Positions 1 through 5,832 of a stretch of 5,832 bases of DNA are shown piece by piece. Numbering within the stretch: the first letter of the stretch is position 1; every line of letters begins with the position of its first letter. The position numbers and the translations under genes are program-made. Under the pieces are notes generated by a model that worked only from the letters and a program-made list of their open reading frames with translations, had not been told where the DNA came from and did no database searches. The stretch is from JBEIUO01 sp964549785 (GTDB lineage Bacteria > Planctomycetota > Phycisphaerae > Phycisphaerales > UBA1924). Where the stretch lies: the NCBI GenBank assembly GCA_964549785.1, contig CAZJXA010000216.1, forward strand, positions 1 to 5,832. Reading direction: 5' to 3'.

Positions 1-43
1 GTCGGGAAGGGGCATGGAAGAGGGTGGCGGGGACAGCGGCCAA

Positions 44-60
44 TGGCAAGTGGCAAATGG
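44..60. repeat. Short tandem heptamer repeat (TGGCAAR, about 2.4 copies)
   Basis: Bases 44-50 read TGGCAAG, 51-57 read TGGCAAA, and 58-60 start a third copy (TGG). The repeat lies in the non-coding leader upstream of the ATPase gene. It is too short to classify as a known element and may be chance or a small slippage product. Apart from this and the possible promoter at 84-113, I see nothing in bases 1-121. Confidence 0.4.
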
Positions 61-83
61 TGAAACCGCGCACTTGGCCCGCG

Positions 84-113
84 TTGCCGCCGCGCCTGGC
101 CCTCTGGTATCGT
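84..113 (+). promoter_or_regulatory. Possible sigma-70-like promoter for the Ycf46-type ATPase gene
   Basis: TTGCCG (84-89) matches four of six bases of the -35 consensus. After an 18-base spacer, TATCGT (108-113) matches four of six bases of the -10 consensus. Transcription from this pair would begin near 119-121, directly at the ATG at 122, so the message would be nearly or fully leaderless. That fits the absence of a Shine-Dalgarno motif before this ATG. A 4/6 plus 4/6 match is easily found by chance, so this is only a candidate. Confidence 0.22.
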
Positions 114-121
114 GTAGACGC

Positions 122-1612
122 ATGAAAGCCGAGAGCATCTGCAAACTTCTGAGGGCCCGTCACCGCTGCGTCCGTATTATCGGGACGGAGGAGTCGGAGT
201 GCATCGAAATCGCGGTCGCGGCGGCCATGACCATGAACCTGGACCCGTACGTGTGGTCGGTGACGGAGGGTGTGCGGGGCGGGATGTTCGCGGAGCGGGC
301 CACGCGGCTGGACGACGGGACGAGCCCGGCGGCCTCGTTCGAGTGGATGGCCCGGAACCTGCCGCGGCCGAGCCTGGTGGTGACGCTGGACGTGGCGGAC
401 CAACTGACGGACACGGTGAACCTGCGTTCGTTCCGCGATTTGCTCGAGCACTTTCACGCGGGGCGGCTGGGGGCCTCGGCGATTGTGATGATCGACCATC
501 ACGATCGGATCCCGCCGATCATCGGGGGTTCGAGCATCCGGCACGAGATCGCCGCCCCGAACGATGAGGAGATCACGCGGCTGATCCGCGAGTCGATCGC
601 GGTGGCGAAACAGACGCGGAACGTGGACGGAAAGGTGACCACGCAGTTCTTGCATCAACTGGTGCAGAATCTTCGCGGGCTCACGCGTCGGCAGGTGCGG
701 CAGACCATCACGGCGTGCGTCATGGATGATGGGGCGCTGACCGAACGAGACCTCGCGGTGGTTCAGGCCACCAAGCGCGGGTTGCTGGCGGATGCGGGCG
801 TCCTGGAGTTTGTGGACGCCCCGGCGAGCCTGGACGATATCGGGGGGCTGGTTGCGCTCAAGCAGTGGCTGCGGAAGCGCGAGAGCCTCTTCGGGCACAG
901 TGAGATTCAGCCGCCCCGCGGGTTGCTGCTGCTGGGGGTGCAGGGAGCGGGGAAGAGCTTGGCGGCGAAGGCGATCGCGACGGCGTGGAAGCGGCCGTTG
1001 ATGCGGCTGGACCCCGGGTCGCTATTCAACAAGTACATCGGCGAGACGGAACGCAACCTGCGGGACGCCTTGGCGCAGGCCGATGCGATGTCGCCGGTGG
1101 TGCTGTGGATCGACGAGATCGAGAAGGGGTTCGCCTCGTCCTCGGGCGAGGGCGGCACCGACGGGGGCGTGGGGCGGCGCATGTTCGGGACGTTGCTGAC
1201 GTGGATGCAGGAGCACACCGCGCAGGTGTTTCTGGTGGCGACGGCCAACGACATCGAGGCGCTGCCGCCGGAGCTCTTGCGGAAAGGCCGGTTCGACGAG
1301 ATTTTCTTTGTAAACTTGCCGTTGCACGCGGTGCGGCGGCAGATTTTCTCGATCCATCTGCGGAAACGATGCCCGGCAGCCGAGGGGATTGATCTGGAAG
1401 CGTTGGCCGCGGCGAGCGACGGGTTCAGCGGGGCCGAGATCGAGCAGGCGGTCATCAACGCGTGCATCGACGCCTCGTTCTTCAAGAAGTCGGTCTCGAC
1501 GCAGTTGATCGTCGAGCAATTGCGGAACTCGCCCCCGTTAAGCGTGACCATGGCCGACAAGATCTCGTGGCTGCGTGAGTGGGCCGTGGGCCGGTGCGTC
1601 CCGGCGGACTGA
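122..1612 (+). CDS. ycf46: Ycf46-family AAA+ ATPase
   Basis: This 496-residue protein is predicted to be a cytoplasmic ATPase of the Ycf46 branch of AAA proteins. The family was named from a plastid/cyanobacterial reading frame; its target in planctomycetes is unknown. The N-terminal domain (about 1-230) carries Ycf46-like stretches: LLRARHRCVRIIGTEES at 9-25 and WSVTEGV at 45-51. SLDDIGGL (236-243) opens the AAA module, followed by Walker A GVQGAGKS (272-279), pore-loop-like NKYIGETE with Tyr305, Walker B VVLWIDEIEK (326-335, Asp331/Glu332), sensor-1 Asn376, LLRKGRFDEIFF with Arg387/Arg390 as arginine-finger candidates, and sensor-2-region GFSGAEIE (434-441). All key ATPase residues are present, so it looks active. 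I chose ATG 122 because family similarity begins there. The in-frame ATG at 14 would add 36 unlike residues with atypical codons (AGA, GTA, TGT), although a purine-rich stretch lies 3 bases before it. There is no signal peptide or membrane segment. The family call is from motif recall, not a search. Confidence 0.92.
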   Translation: MKAESICKLLRARHRCVRIIGTEESECIEIAVAAAMTMNLDPYVWSVTEGVRGGMFAERATRLDDGTSPAASFEWMARNLPRPSLVVTLDVADQLTDTVNLRSFRDLLEHFHAGRLGASAIVMIDHHDRIPPIIGGSSIRHEIAAPNDEEITRLIRESIAVAKQTRNVDGKVTTQFLHQLVQNLRGLTRRQVRQTITACVMDDGALTERDLAVVQATKRGLLADAGVLEFVDAPASLDDIGGLVALKQWLRKRESLFGHSEIQPPRGLLLLGVQGAGKSLAAKAIATAWKRPLMRLDPGSLFNKYIGETERNLRDALAQADAMSPVVLWIDEIEKGFASSSGEGGTDGGVGRRMFGTLLTWMQEHTAQVFLVATANDIEALPPELLRKGRFDEIFFVNLPLHAVRRQIFSIHLRKRCPAAEGIDLEALAAASDGFSGAEIEQAVINACIDASFFKKSVSTQLIVEQLRNSPPLSVTMADKISWLREWAVGRCVPAD

Positions 1613-1649
1613 CCGGGAGCGTGCGGGCGATGCCGCGACTATCCTTGTA

Positions 1650-1667
1650 GCCCCGCGAAATTGGGGC
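1650..1667 (+). other. Small hairpin upstream of the aminotransferase ribosome binding site
   Basis: GCCCC (1650-1654) and GGGGC (1663-1667) form a perfect five-base-pair GC stem around the eight-base loop GCGAAATT. It starts 38 bases after the ATPase stop codon and ends 7 bases before the AAGGAG motif. No T-run follows, so it is not a standard intrinsic terminator. In GC-rich DNA a stem this short may be chance; if real, it could mark a message boundary or affect access to the ribosome binding site. Confidence 0.25.
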
Positions 1668-1674
1668 GTGTTTC

Positions 1675-1680
1675 AAGGAG
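1675..1680 (+). promoter_or_regulatory. Shine-Dalgarno site AAGGAG that places the aminotransferase start at TTG 1688
   Basis: AAGGAG matches the anti-Shine-Dalgarno consensus well and is followed after 7 bases by an in-frame TTG at 1688-1690, which is ideal spacing. The other in-frame candidates, TTG at 1661 (upstream of the motif) and ATG at 1736, have no comparable site. This motif is the main reason for choosing a TTG start. Confidence 0.7.
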
Positions 1681-1687
1681 TTTTTCG

Positions 1688-2908
1688 TTGTCCACCGTTC
1701 AGATTCCATCTAAAACCAATCCGCCCGTTCTGGCGATGTCGGTCGTTCCGGGGACTTCGGGCAGCGAGTCGGGGTCGGTGCCGGCGTCGGGGTCCATCAA
1801 GCCGGTTCCGTTCATGTCCACGGCCCTGGCGGAGGCCGATATCGAGGCGGCCGTCGGGGTTCTCCGGAGCGGGATGTTGCGGGCCTCGAAAAAGTGCGAC
1901 GAGTTTGAGAAGCGATGGGGATCCATGACGGGCGCCAAGCACACGATGACCTGCGCCAACGGCACCTGCGCGCTGCAACTGGCGTACGAACCCCTGTTCG
2001 CAGCGGGCGACGAGATTCTGGTTCCGGCGTGGTCGTACATCGCGACCGCGAGCATGCTGGTCGCCCGGGGCTGCGTCCCCGTGTTTGTCGATGCGTTACC
2101 CGACACCTATCAACTGGATGTCAAGGATGCGGCCGCCAAGGTGACGCCCCGCACCAAGGGAATCGCCGTCACCCATCTCTACGGATGCCCGGTGGATATC
2201 GACGGCGTGCAGGCGTTGGCGGGCACGCACGATCTGAAAGTGGTGTACGACGCCGCGCAGGCCCACCTCGCGACGTGGAACGGGCGCGGGCTGGGCGAGT
2301 TTGGCGATGCGGTGACGTATTCGCTGTACGCGACCAAGAACCTCGCGACCGGCGAGGGCGGGTTCATCACCGTGAACGACGACGCTCTGGCACGGAAGGT
2401 GAAACTGCTGCGGAGCCACGGCGAAACCGACAAATACCTCCACGAGTCGGTCGGGTACAACTACCGCATGAACGACATCACCGGAGCGATCGGGCTTTCG
2501 AGGCTGGACCGGCTGCCGGACCAGACGGCGGCCCGGCAGCGGGTGGCCGCACGGTACGACGCGATGATCTCGAAAATCGACGGGCTGAAGGCCCCGGTCA
2601 CCACGCCGGGCGCGACGTCGGCCTTCCATCTGTACACCGCGCAACTGAACCTTTCACGCCTCACCTGTTCGCGCGACGAGTTCTGCAAAGCCCTGATGGC
2701 GGAGGGCGTTCCCACGGCGACGCACTACCCGCGCAGCCTTCCGAACCAGCCCGCGCTCTCGAAGTGGAACCGGAACGACTGCCCGGTCGCGGACGACCTC
2801 GCGACCAAGGTTTTTTCCCTCCCCATGCACCACGATCTGACCGAGGAACACCTGGCCACGGTCGAGCGGGCGCTCCGCAAGACCGCCGCGACGTTCAAGA
2901 AAGGGTGA
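1688..2908 (+). CDS. DegT/DnrJ/EryC1/StrS-family PLP-dependent aminotransferase
   Basis: This 406-residue fold-type-I PLP enzyme belongs to the family that usually transfers an amino group to a keto-sugar nucleotide, for surface polysaccharide or glycoconjugate synthesis. Conserved features, numbered from TTG 1688: ANGTCAL (Asn91-Gly92-Thr93, cofactor-phosphate region), PAWSYIATAS, DAAQAH with Asp188 (pyridine-nitrogen partner) and Gln191, YATKNLATGEGG with Lys217 as the Schiff-base lysine, GYNYRMNDI (256-264), and HYP at 346-348. The family's usual PLH after that Tyr-Pro is replaced by SLPNQ. An intact catalytic set and near-standard length indicate a functional enzyme. The first roughly 37 residues are a Ser/Gly/Pro-rich segment of no recognisable function; the family core begins at KPVPFMSTALAEADIEA. 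The start is chosen from the Shine-Dalgarno site, with ATG 1736 as the alternative. It lies 75 bases behind the ATPase gene on the same strand, so shared transcription is possible. Substrate and product cannot be read from the sequence, and no other sugar-pathway gene is present. Confidence 0.93.
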   Translation: MSTVQIPSKTNPPVLAMSVVPGTSGSESGSVPASGSIKPVPFMSTALAEADIEAAVGVLRSGMLRASKKCDEFEKRWGSMTGAKHTMTCANGTCALQLAYEPLFAAGDEILVPAWSYIATASMLVARGCVPVFVDALPDTYQLDVKDAAAKVTPRTKGIAVTHLYGCPVDIDGVQALAGTHDLKVVYDAAQAHLATWNGRGLGEFGDAVTYSLYATKNLATGEGGFITVNDDALARKVKLLRSHGETDKYLHESVGYNYRMNDITGAIGLSRLDRLPDQTAARQRVAARYDAMISKIDGLKAPVTTPGATSAFHLYTAQLNLSRLTCSRDEFCKALMAEGVPTATHYPRSLPNQPALSKWNRNDCPVADDLATKVFSLPMHHDLTEEHLATVERALRKTAATFKKG

Positions 2909-2912
2909 GGGG

Positions 2913-2928
2913 CGGTTCAAACGAACCG
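2913..2928. terminator. Perfect 6-bp hairpin between convergent genes, possible terminator
   Basis: CGGTTC (2913-2918) and GAACCG (2923-2928) form a perfect six-base-pair stem with loop AAAC. It starts 4 bases after the aminotransferase stop and lies 22 bases past the stop of the minus-strand gene, where a terminator for either would sit. No T-run follows on either strand, so it is not a classical Rho-independent terminator; it may stabilise 3' ends or act with other factors. Confidence 0.35.
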
Positions 2929-2945
2929 ATTGAGTATTCGGCCCT

Positions 2946-2968
2946 CGGAATTATTCCGGTCGGACCGG
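2946..2968. repeat. Two overlapping inverted repeats at the 3' end of the WD40 gene
   Basis: CGGAAT-T-ATTCCG spans 2946-2958 and CCGGTC-G-GACCGG spans 2956-2968. Both are perfect six-base arms around one central base, and they share three bases. They cover the TAA stop (2951-2953, minus strand) and the last five codons of the minus-strand gene. Together with the hairpin at 2913-2928 they place three inverted repeats within 56 bases. A role in ending convergent transcription is an inference. Confidence 0.35.
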
Positions 2969-5832
2969 CATACCCGCCCGAAGGGCTTCGATTTCATCCG
3001 CGAGGACGTCGTGGCCCGAGGCCGCTGTCATCAGAGATTCGGCTTTGTTCAACAGCCGGCGGGCTTCGTCCATTTCTCCCGCGCCCAGCATCATGCGCGC
3101 GAACAGCACGTCGCGCTGCGGGTCGGCCGGGCTATGTCTCCGTTCGAATAGCCGCCCGGCCTCGAGCGCGTGCGGCACCGCTTCGCTCGCCCGGCCCGCG
3201 AAGAAGAGGGCCGACGCCAAGTTGGTCTGAAGGCTCGCGCTGTGGGGCTTGATCGCCACGATCTCCGCGAGGGAGGCGGCCGCGGCGGACATCTTTTCGA
3301 TGTCGTCGGGAACCGTCCGTATCAGCCCGACCGCGCTGCTGTTGGTCCAGTTGACTTGTGGCCCCAGCGTTCGCAGCCAATGGGCGGCGAGTCGACGCAC
3401 TTGGTCGGGCTGATCCGTGGCCGCCAGGGCGCTCCGGACCCGGCCTTCGGTGGTGCCGATCGTCGCCAGAAGACGGTGGGCAAGGCCGTCGGCACATTCG
3501 GTGAGCCACCTTGCCTCGCTGAGGTGGATGGGGCGCGGGATATCGCTCGGCCAGGCCCGGACCGCGTCGGGAGTCCACCCGTGTCCTGCGGGTTGGTCCG
3601 GAGGCACCGCCTCGAGCCTGACGATGACGGACTTCCCACCCGCGACCAGCAGCGCGTCCCCATCCATGCGGCCCAGGACATCGACATCGCTCACCGGGAG
3701 GGCGAGGTTCGCCAGGACAGCGCCGCCGAGCTCGGGGGATAGCGGTGGGCCTCCATCGATGACATGCACGGTCGGGGCCAGGCCACTGGCAAAGACGCGG
3801 GTGCCGTCCGCGGAGACGCGGATCGAGCGGACGTCGTCGGTCGTTCCCAGGTCGGCCTTCCAGAGCGCTCCGCCGGTGTGCGCGTCCCACGCCGAGACGA
3901 TGCCCCCCGGATGCCCCACGGCGATGTGTCGCCCGTCCGGGAACCACGTGGCGCTGCACACGGTGGCGCCGGGCTCGATCGTGCGCAACGCTTCCAGCGT
4001 GACGCCGTCACGGATCACGATCGGCAACGGCGCCGACCCGCGCACCGACAGCGCGGAAATCGGCCCGCTGGCGTGCAGCAGCCGACTGCCATCGGCACAG
4101 AACTCGAACCCCCGCACCGTCACCGCGGGGTCGTGCTGGACTGCCGGCACCGATGGTGAGCCCAGCAGTTCCCACGTTCCGGAATCGAGCACCCGAATGG
4201 TGCCGTCCGTCCCGGCCATGAGGAGGCGGTCCCCCGAAGGATGGAAGGCCGCAGCGCCGATCGTGTTGAGCCACGGCGCGGGGAGGGGTGGGCGATCCGG
4301 ATCGGGCGTCACCGGTGACTCGCTGAGGGCGGCCAACTGGGTTCCGCCGCGGGCATCGAGCACAAAGAGTTCGTTGCCCACGCCCGCCCCGCCCAACCAC
4401 ACCACGCGCTGCGAATCCGGGGTCCACACCACCGCCACGGGATGGGTCGGGCCGGTGTTCTTGCGCCATAATGGCAACCCCACGACGGTGTCGAAACACT
4501 CGACACTCCCCCAGGACATGGTGAGCACGCGAGTGCCGTCTGGCGAAAGGGGCCCGCGGAACGTGACGTCGTTCGCGGAGACCATCCACGGGGTGCGCGG
4601 GGGCCGAACGGGCAGGACGCTCACCCGCCCTGTGAAATCCGTCACGACGAGCCGGTCGCTCCCGGTGGAAAACGAGGCGGAGCGAATGGCACCGTCGCCC
4701 GCCAGAAGGATGCGGGGGACGCCCACCCCATCGGGAGCGGCGCGGTCGATCGGGAAGACATGAACGCTCCCCAAGGTGTCGCCCACCGCGAGCGTCGTCC
4801 CATCGCCCGAGAGCGTCCCGATTGTCCAGATGGTGTCGCGCGGAGCCCGGTAGGCCGCGAGCGGTTGGTCGTCGCGGAGCAGGAGGCCCCAGGCGTGCGG
4901 GCCCAGCTCAAGCTTGGGGACGCTGAAGCGGATCGGCTTTGGAAGGATGCTGACGGTTTGACCGCTGCGGGCGTCGAGCAAGAGCGTTTCGGGGTCGGCC
5001 CGGTCGCGGGGGAGGTAGACCTTGATGATGACGGGGAGTTGAGCGTCAGCGCTGAGGACGAGTTCCATCCCGGAGGCGGGGCGAGGGGTCGGGAGGCGCC
5101 ACAATAACGACCCGGTGGAGGTTCGGACCAGCGCGATCTCGTTCCCACCCATGAGCGCGGCGTGCGGCTCGGCGGCACCCCCAGAGGTCGGAATCGCCAT
5201 GGGAAAGGCGCGGACCCAGCGCGAGTTCGCCGATGGCGGGCAGGACCACCGGGTCACGACGCCGTGGGGGTCGACGCCCACGAAGGTTCCGCTGGGCGCG
5301 ATCCCGAGGACGACGCGTCCGTCCGTCGCGGGCACGGGATGGCTGAGTTCGAACTCCCCGACGGCTCGCTCCTCGTCGAGGTTCCAGAGCAGGCACCGGG
5401 AGGTCGGGCCTTGCGCCTCCGAGACGACAAGCGCCGAGCCCGGGATCACGACCGCGTTCTTGACGGGCTCTCCGAGTGGAACCACACGCCCCGGATTTGC
5501 GGCCCCCCAGAGATAGCGCCATTCCCAGCCGCGGAGCGTCTCTGATGCATGGGAGAGGGCCCGGCGGGCCCGGACGGCGTCGCCGGAGCGCATGGCACCG
5601 TCCGCCGCGGCGAGCGAGACGCGGTATTGCCCCAACTCGGCGGCCGCCCGGCCCCGCTCGGCGAGTGAACGCTGTTTGGATTCCGCGAGCAAGGCCCGCT
5701 CGGCCCGCACATACTGGACGGTTGTGACCAGCCCCGCCGAAGCAAGGAGCACGCCCGCCACGGCCACGAGCCCGGCGACGCCCCGGCGACGCCGGACGAA
5801 TTTTTGGAGCGCGTAGAGCGTGCTGTGCGGGC
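2951..5832 (-). CDS. C-terminal part of a membrane Ser/Thr-kinase-like protein with WD40 and TPR-like repeats (5' end outside window)
   Basis: The frame is open through the right edge and gives 959 visible codons, ending at TAA 2951-2953. A GTG at 5765-5767 could be read as a start, but it lies inside a membrane helix and 21 more in-frame codons precede it, so the gene is partial here. In order: basic juxtamembrane STLYALQKFVRRRRG, a hydrophobic helix, a charged Ala/Arg/Glu-rich helical segment, LRGWEWRYLW, about eleven WD40-like blades, a less patterned stretch, and two TPR-like helical pairs ending in MPVRPE. In planctomycetes this tail characteristically follows an N-terminal Hanks-type kinase domain that signals in the cytoplasm, with the WD40 part beyond the membrane. 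The kinase itself is not seen here; its presence is inferred. The propeller probably binds a protein or ligand and the TPR-like end may add a protein contact. There is no frameshift or internal stop. The gene is convergent with the aminotransferase, with 42 bases between stop codons. A non-kinase membrane WD40 protein is the main alternative. Confidence 0.85.
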   Translation of the reverse strand, partial: PHSTLYALQKFVRRRRGVAGLVAVAGVLLASAGLVTTVQYVRAERALLAESKQRSLAERGRAAAELGQYRVSLAAADGAMRSGDAVRARRALSHASETLRGWEWRYLWGAANPGRVVPLGEPVKNAVVIPGSALVVSEAQGPTSRCLLWNLDEERAVGEFELSHPVPATDGRVVLGIAPSGTFVGVDPHGVVTRWSCPPSANSRWVRAFPMAIPTSGGAAEPHAALMGGNEIALVRTSTGSLLWRLPTPRPASGMELVLSADAQLPVIIKVYLPRDRADPETLLLDARSGQTVSILPKPIRFSVPKLELGPHAWGLLLRDDQPLAAYRAPRDTIWTIGTLSGDGTTLAVGDTLGSVHVFPIDRAAPDGVGVPRILLAGDGAIRSASFSTGSDRLVVTDFTGRVSVLPVRPPRTPWMVSANDVTFRGPLSPDGTRVLTMSWGSVECFDTVVGLPLWRKNTGPTHPVAVVWTPDSQRVVWLGGAGVGNELFVLDARGGTQLAALSESPVTPDPDRPPLPAPWLNTIGAAAFHPSGDRLLMAGTDGTIRVLDSGTWELLGSPSVPAVQHDPAVTVRGFEFCADGSRLLHASGPISALSVRGSAPLPIVIRDGVTLEALRTIEPGATVCSATWFPDGRHIAVGHPGGIVSAWDAHTGGALWKADLGTTDDVRSIRVSADGTRVFASGLAPTVHVIDGGPPLSPELGGAVLANLALPVSDVDVLGRMDGDALLVAGGKSVIVRLEAVPPDQPAGHGWTPDAVRAWPSDIPRPIHLSEARWLTECADGLAHRLLATIGTTEGRVRSALAATDQPDQVRRLAAHWLRTLGPQVNWTNSSAVGLIRTVPDDIEKMSAAAASLAEIVAIKPHSASLQTNLASALFFAGRASEAVPHALEAGRLFERRHSPADPQRDVLFARMMLGAGEMDEARRLLNKAESLMTAASGHDVLADEIEALRAGMPVRPE
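3023..3244 (-). repeat. TPR-like helical repeats at the C-terminus
   Basis: Two helix-turn-helix units are visible, counted from the GTG at 5767. Residues 842-877 contain LASALFFAGRASEAVPHALEA, a good match to the TPR pattern of small and aromatic residues. Residues 883-915 contain ARMMLGAGEMDEARRLLNKA, a second such unit. TPRs mediate protein-protein contacts. Two repeats are fewer than a usual functional array, so they may cap the propeller or be part of a larger degenerate helical domain starting near residue 770. Confidence 0.6.
3608..5485 (-). repeat. WD40-like beta-propeller region, about eleven divergent blades
   Basis: Repeats with a hydrophobic strand, SxDGxxL-type turn, short strand and G-x-V-x-V/W strand recur. 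Examples, counted from GTG 5767: 313-340 (LSGDGTTLAVGD), 360-388 (STGSDRLVVTDFTG), 402-428 (LSPDGTRVLTM), 443-472 (WTPDSQRVVWLGG), 502-534 (FHPSGDRLLMAGTDGTIRVLD), 601-629 (WFPDGRHIAVGHPGGIVSAWD), 645-672 (VSADGTRVFASG) and 694-718. Canonical GH and WD dipeptides are almost absent; SAWD at 625-628 is a clear exception. Eleven or so blades exceed one seven-blade propeller, so two propellers or one large irregular one are possible. Blade borders are by eye. Confidence 0.72.
5708..5779 (-). other. Predicted transmembrane helix of the kinase-like protein
   Basis: About 24 residues rich in Val, Ala, Leu and Gly with no charged residue are flanked by RRRR (5783-5794) on the N-terminal side and RAER on the C-terminal side. 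By the positive-inside rule the four-arginine cluster favours a cytoplasmic N-terminal part and an outside C-terminal WD40 part. The segment contains the GTG at 5765-5767, which argues against that codon being the true start. Confidence 0.8.

Noticed and set aside
14..121. In-frame extension of the ATPase gene from ATG 14
   Set aside because: The 36 extra residues show no family similarity and use codons atypical for this window (AGA, GTA, TGT, AAT). The purine-rich stretch GGAAGG ends only 3 bases before the ATG, closer than usual. ATG 122 matches the expected family N-terminus.
485..502. Inverted repeat GTGATG-ATCGAC-CATCAC
   Set aside because: It lies within the ATPase coding region, where the codons (VMIDHH) explain it; a single six-base stem is expected by chance.
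971..978. GCGATCGC octamer, the cyanobacterial HIP1 sequence
   Set aside because: A single copy in GC-rich coding DNA encoding Ala-Ile-Ala after Walker A is expected by chance and does not indicate cyanobacterial origin.
907..1560. Minus-strand open frame antisense to the ATPase
   Set aside because: It is the complement of the conserved AAA core and shows no recognisable motif of its own.
1640..1645. TATCCT as a -10 box for the aminotransferase gene
   Set aside because: No acceptable -35 element lies 16-19 bases upstream, so a separate promoter is not supported.
2811..2816. Run of six T in the aminotransferase gene, considered as a slippage or frameshift site
   Set aside because: The frame continues intact on both sides with family-like sequence, and no alternative frame product is evident.
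1915..3252. Plus-strand open frame (445 codons) overlapping the aminotransferase gene and running into the convergent gene
   Set aside because: It is Arg/Gly-rich shadow sequence in another frame of an aminotransferase with intact catalytic motifs, and it crosses the convergent gene end.
3417..4763. Long plus-strand open frame (448 codons) antisense to the WD40 gene
   Set aside because: GC-rich coding DNA commonly keeps shadow frames open. This one is Ser/Pro/Arg/Thr-rich without domain pattern, while the opposite strand shows clear repeat structure over the same bases.

Overview
This is a high-GC bacterial window whose gene content points to a planctomycete, probably of the Gemmataceae/Isosphaeraceae kind. 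The strongest clue is the minus-strand gene. It has a basic juxtamembrane stretch (STLYALQKFVRRRRG), one membrane helix, an LRGWEWRYLW motif and a long WD40-like region, the C-terminal architecture typical of planctomycete membrane Ser/Thr protein kinases. The taxonomic call is an inference from protein style; there is no rRNA or other marker here.

Layout. Bases 1-121 are non-coding leader with a short heptamer repeat and a possible promoter. Bases 122-1612 (+) encode a complete Ycf46-family AAA ATPase. A 75-base gap follows, holding a small hairpin and a good Shine-Dalgarno site. Bases 1688-2908 (+) encode a complete DegT/DnrJ/EryC1/StrS-type PLP-dependent aminotransferase, probably from a TTG start. 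A 42-base convergent gap carries inverted repeats that may serve as terminators for both strands. Bases 2951-5832 (-) are the C-terminal 959 codons of a kinase-like WD40/TPR membrane protein. Its reading frame stays open to the right edge, so its start and the expected kinase domain lie outside the window.

How the genes relate. The two plus-strand genes are co-oriented and could share a transcript, but nothing in the sequence ties their functions together. The ATPase is probably a regulatory or remodelling factor of unknown target. The aminotransferase probably acts on a keto-sugar nucleotide, but no other sugar-pathway gene is visible. The minus-strand gene is convergent and independent. I see no RNA gene, CRISPR array, insertion sequence or phage gene, and no convincing novel multi-gene system. 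The points most worth a second look are the Ycf46 homologue and its possible leaderless start, the kinase cut off at the window edge, the divergent beta-propeller sequence, and the inverted repeats between the convergent genes.
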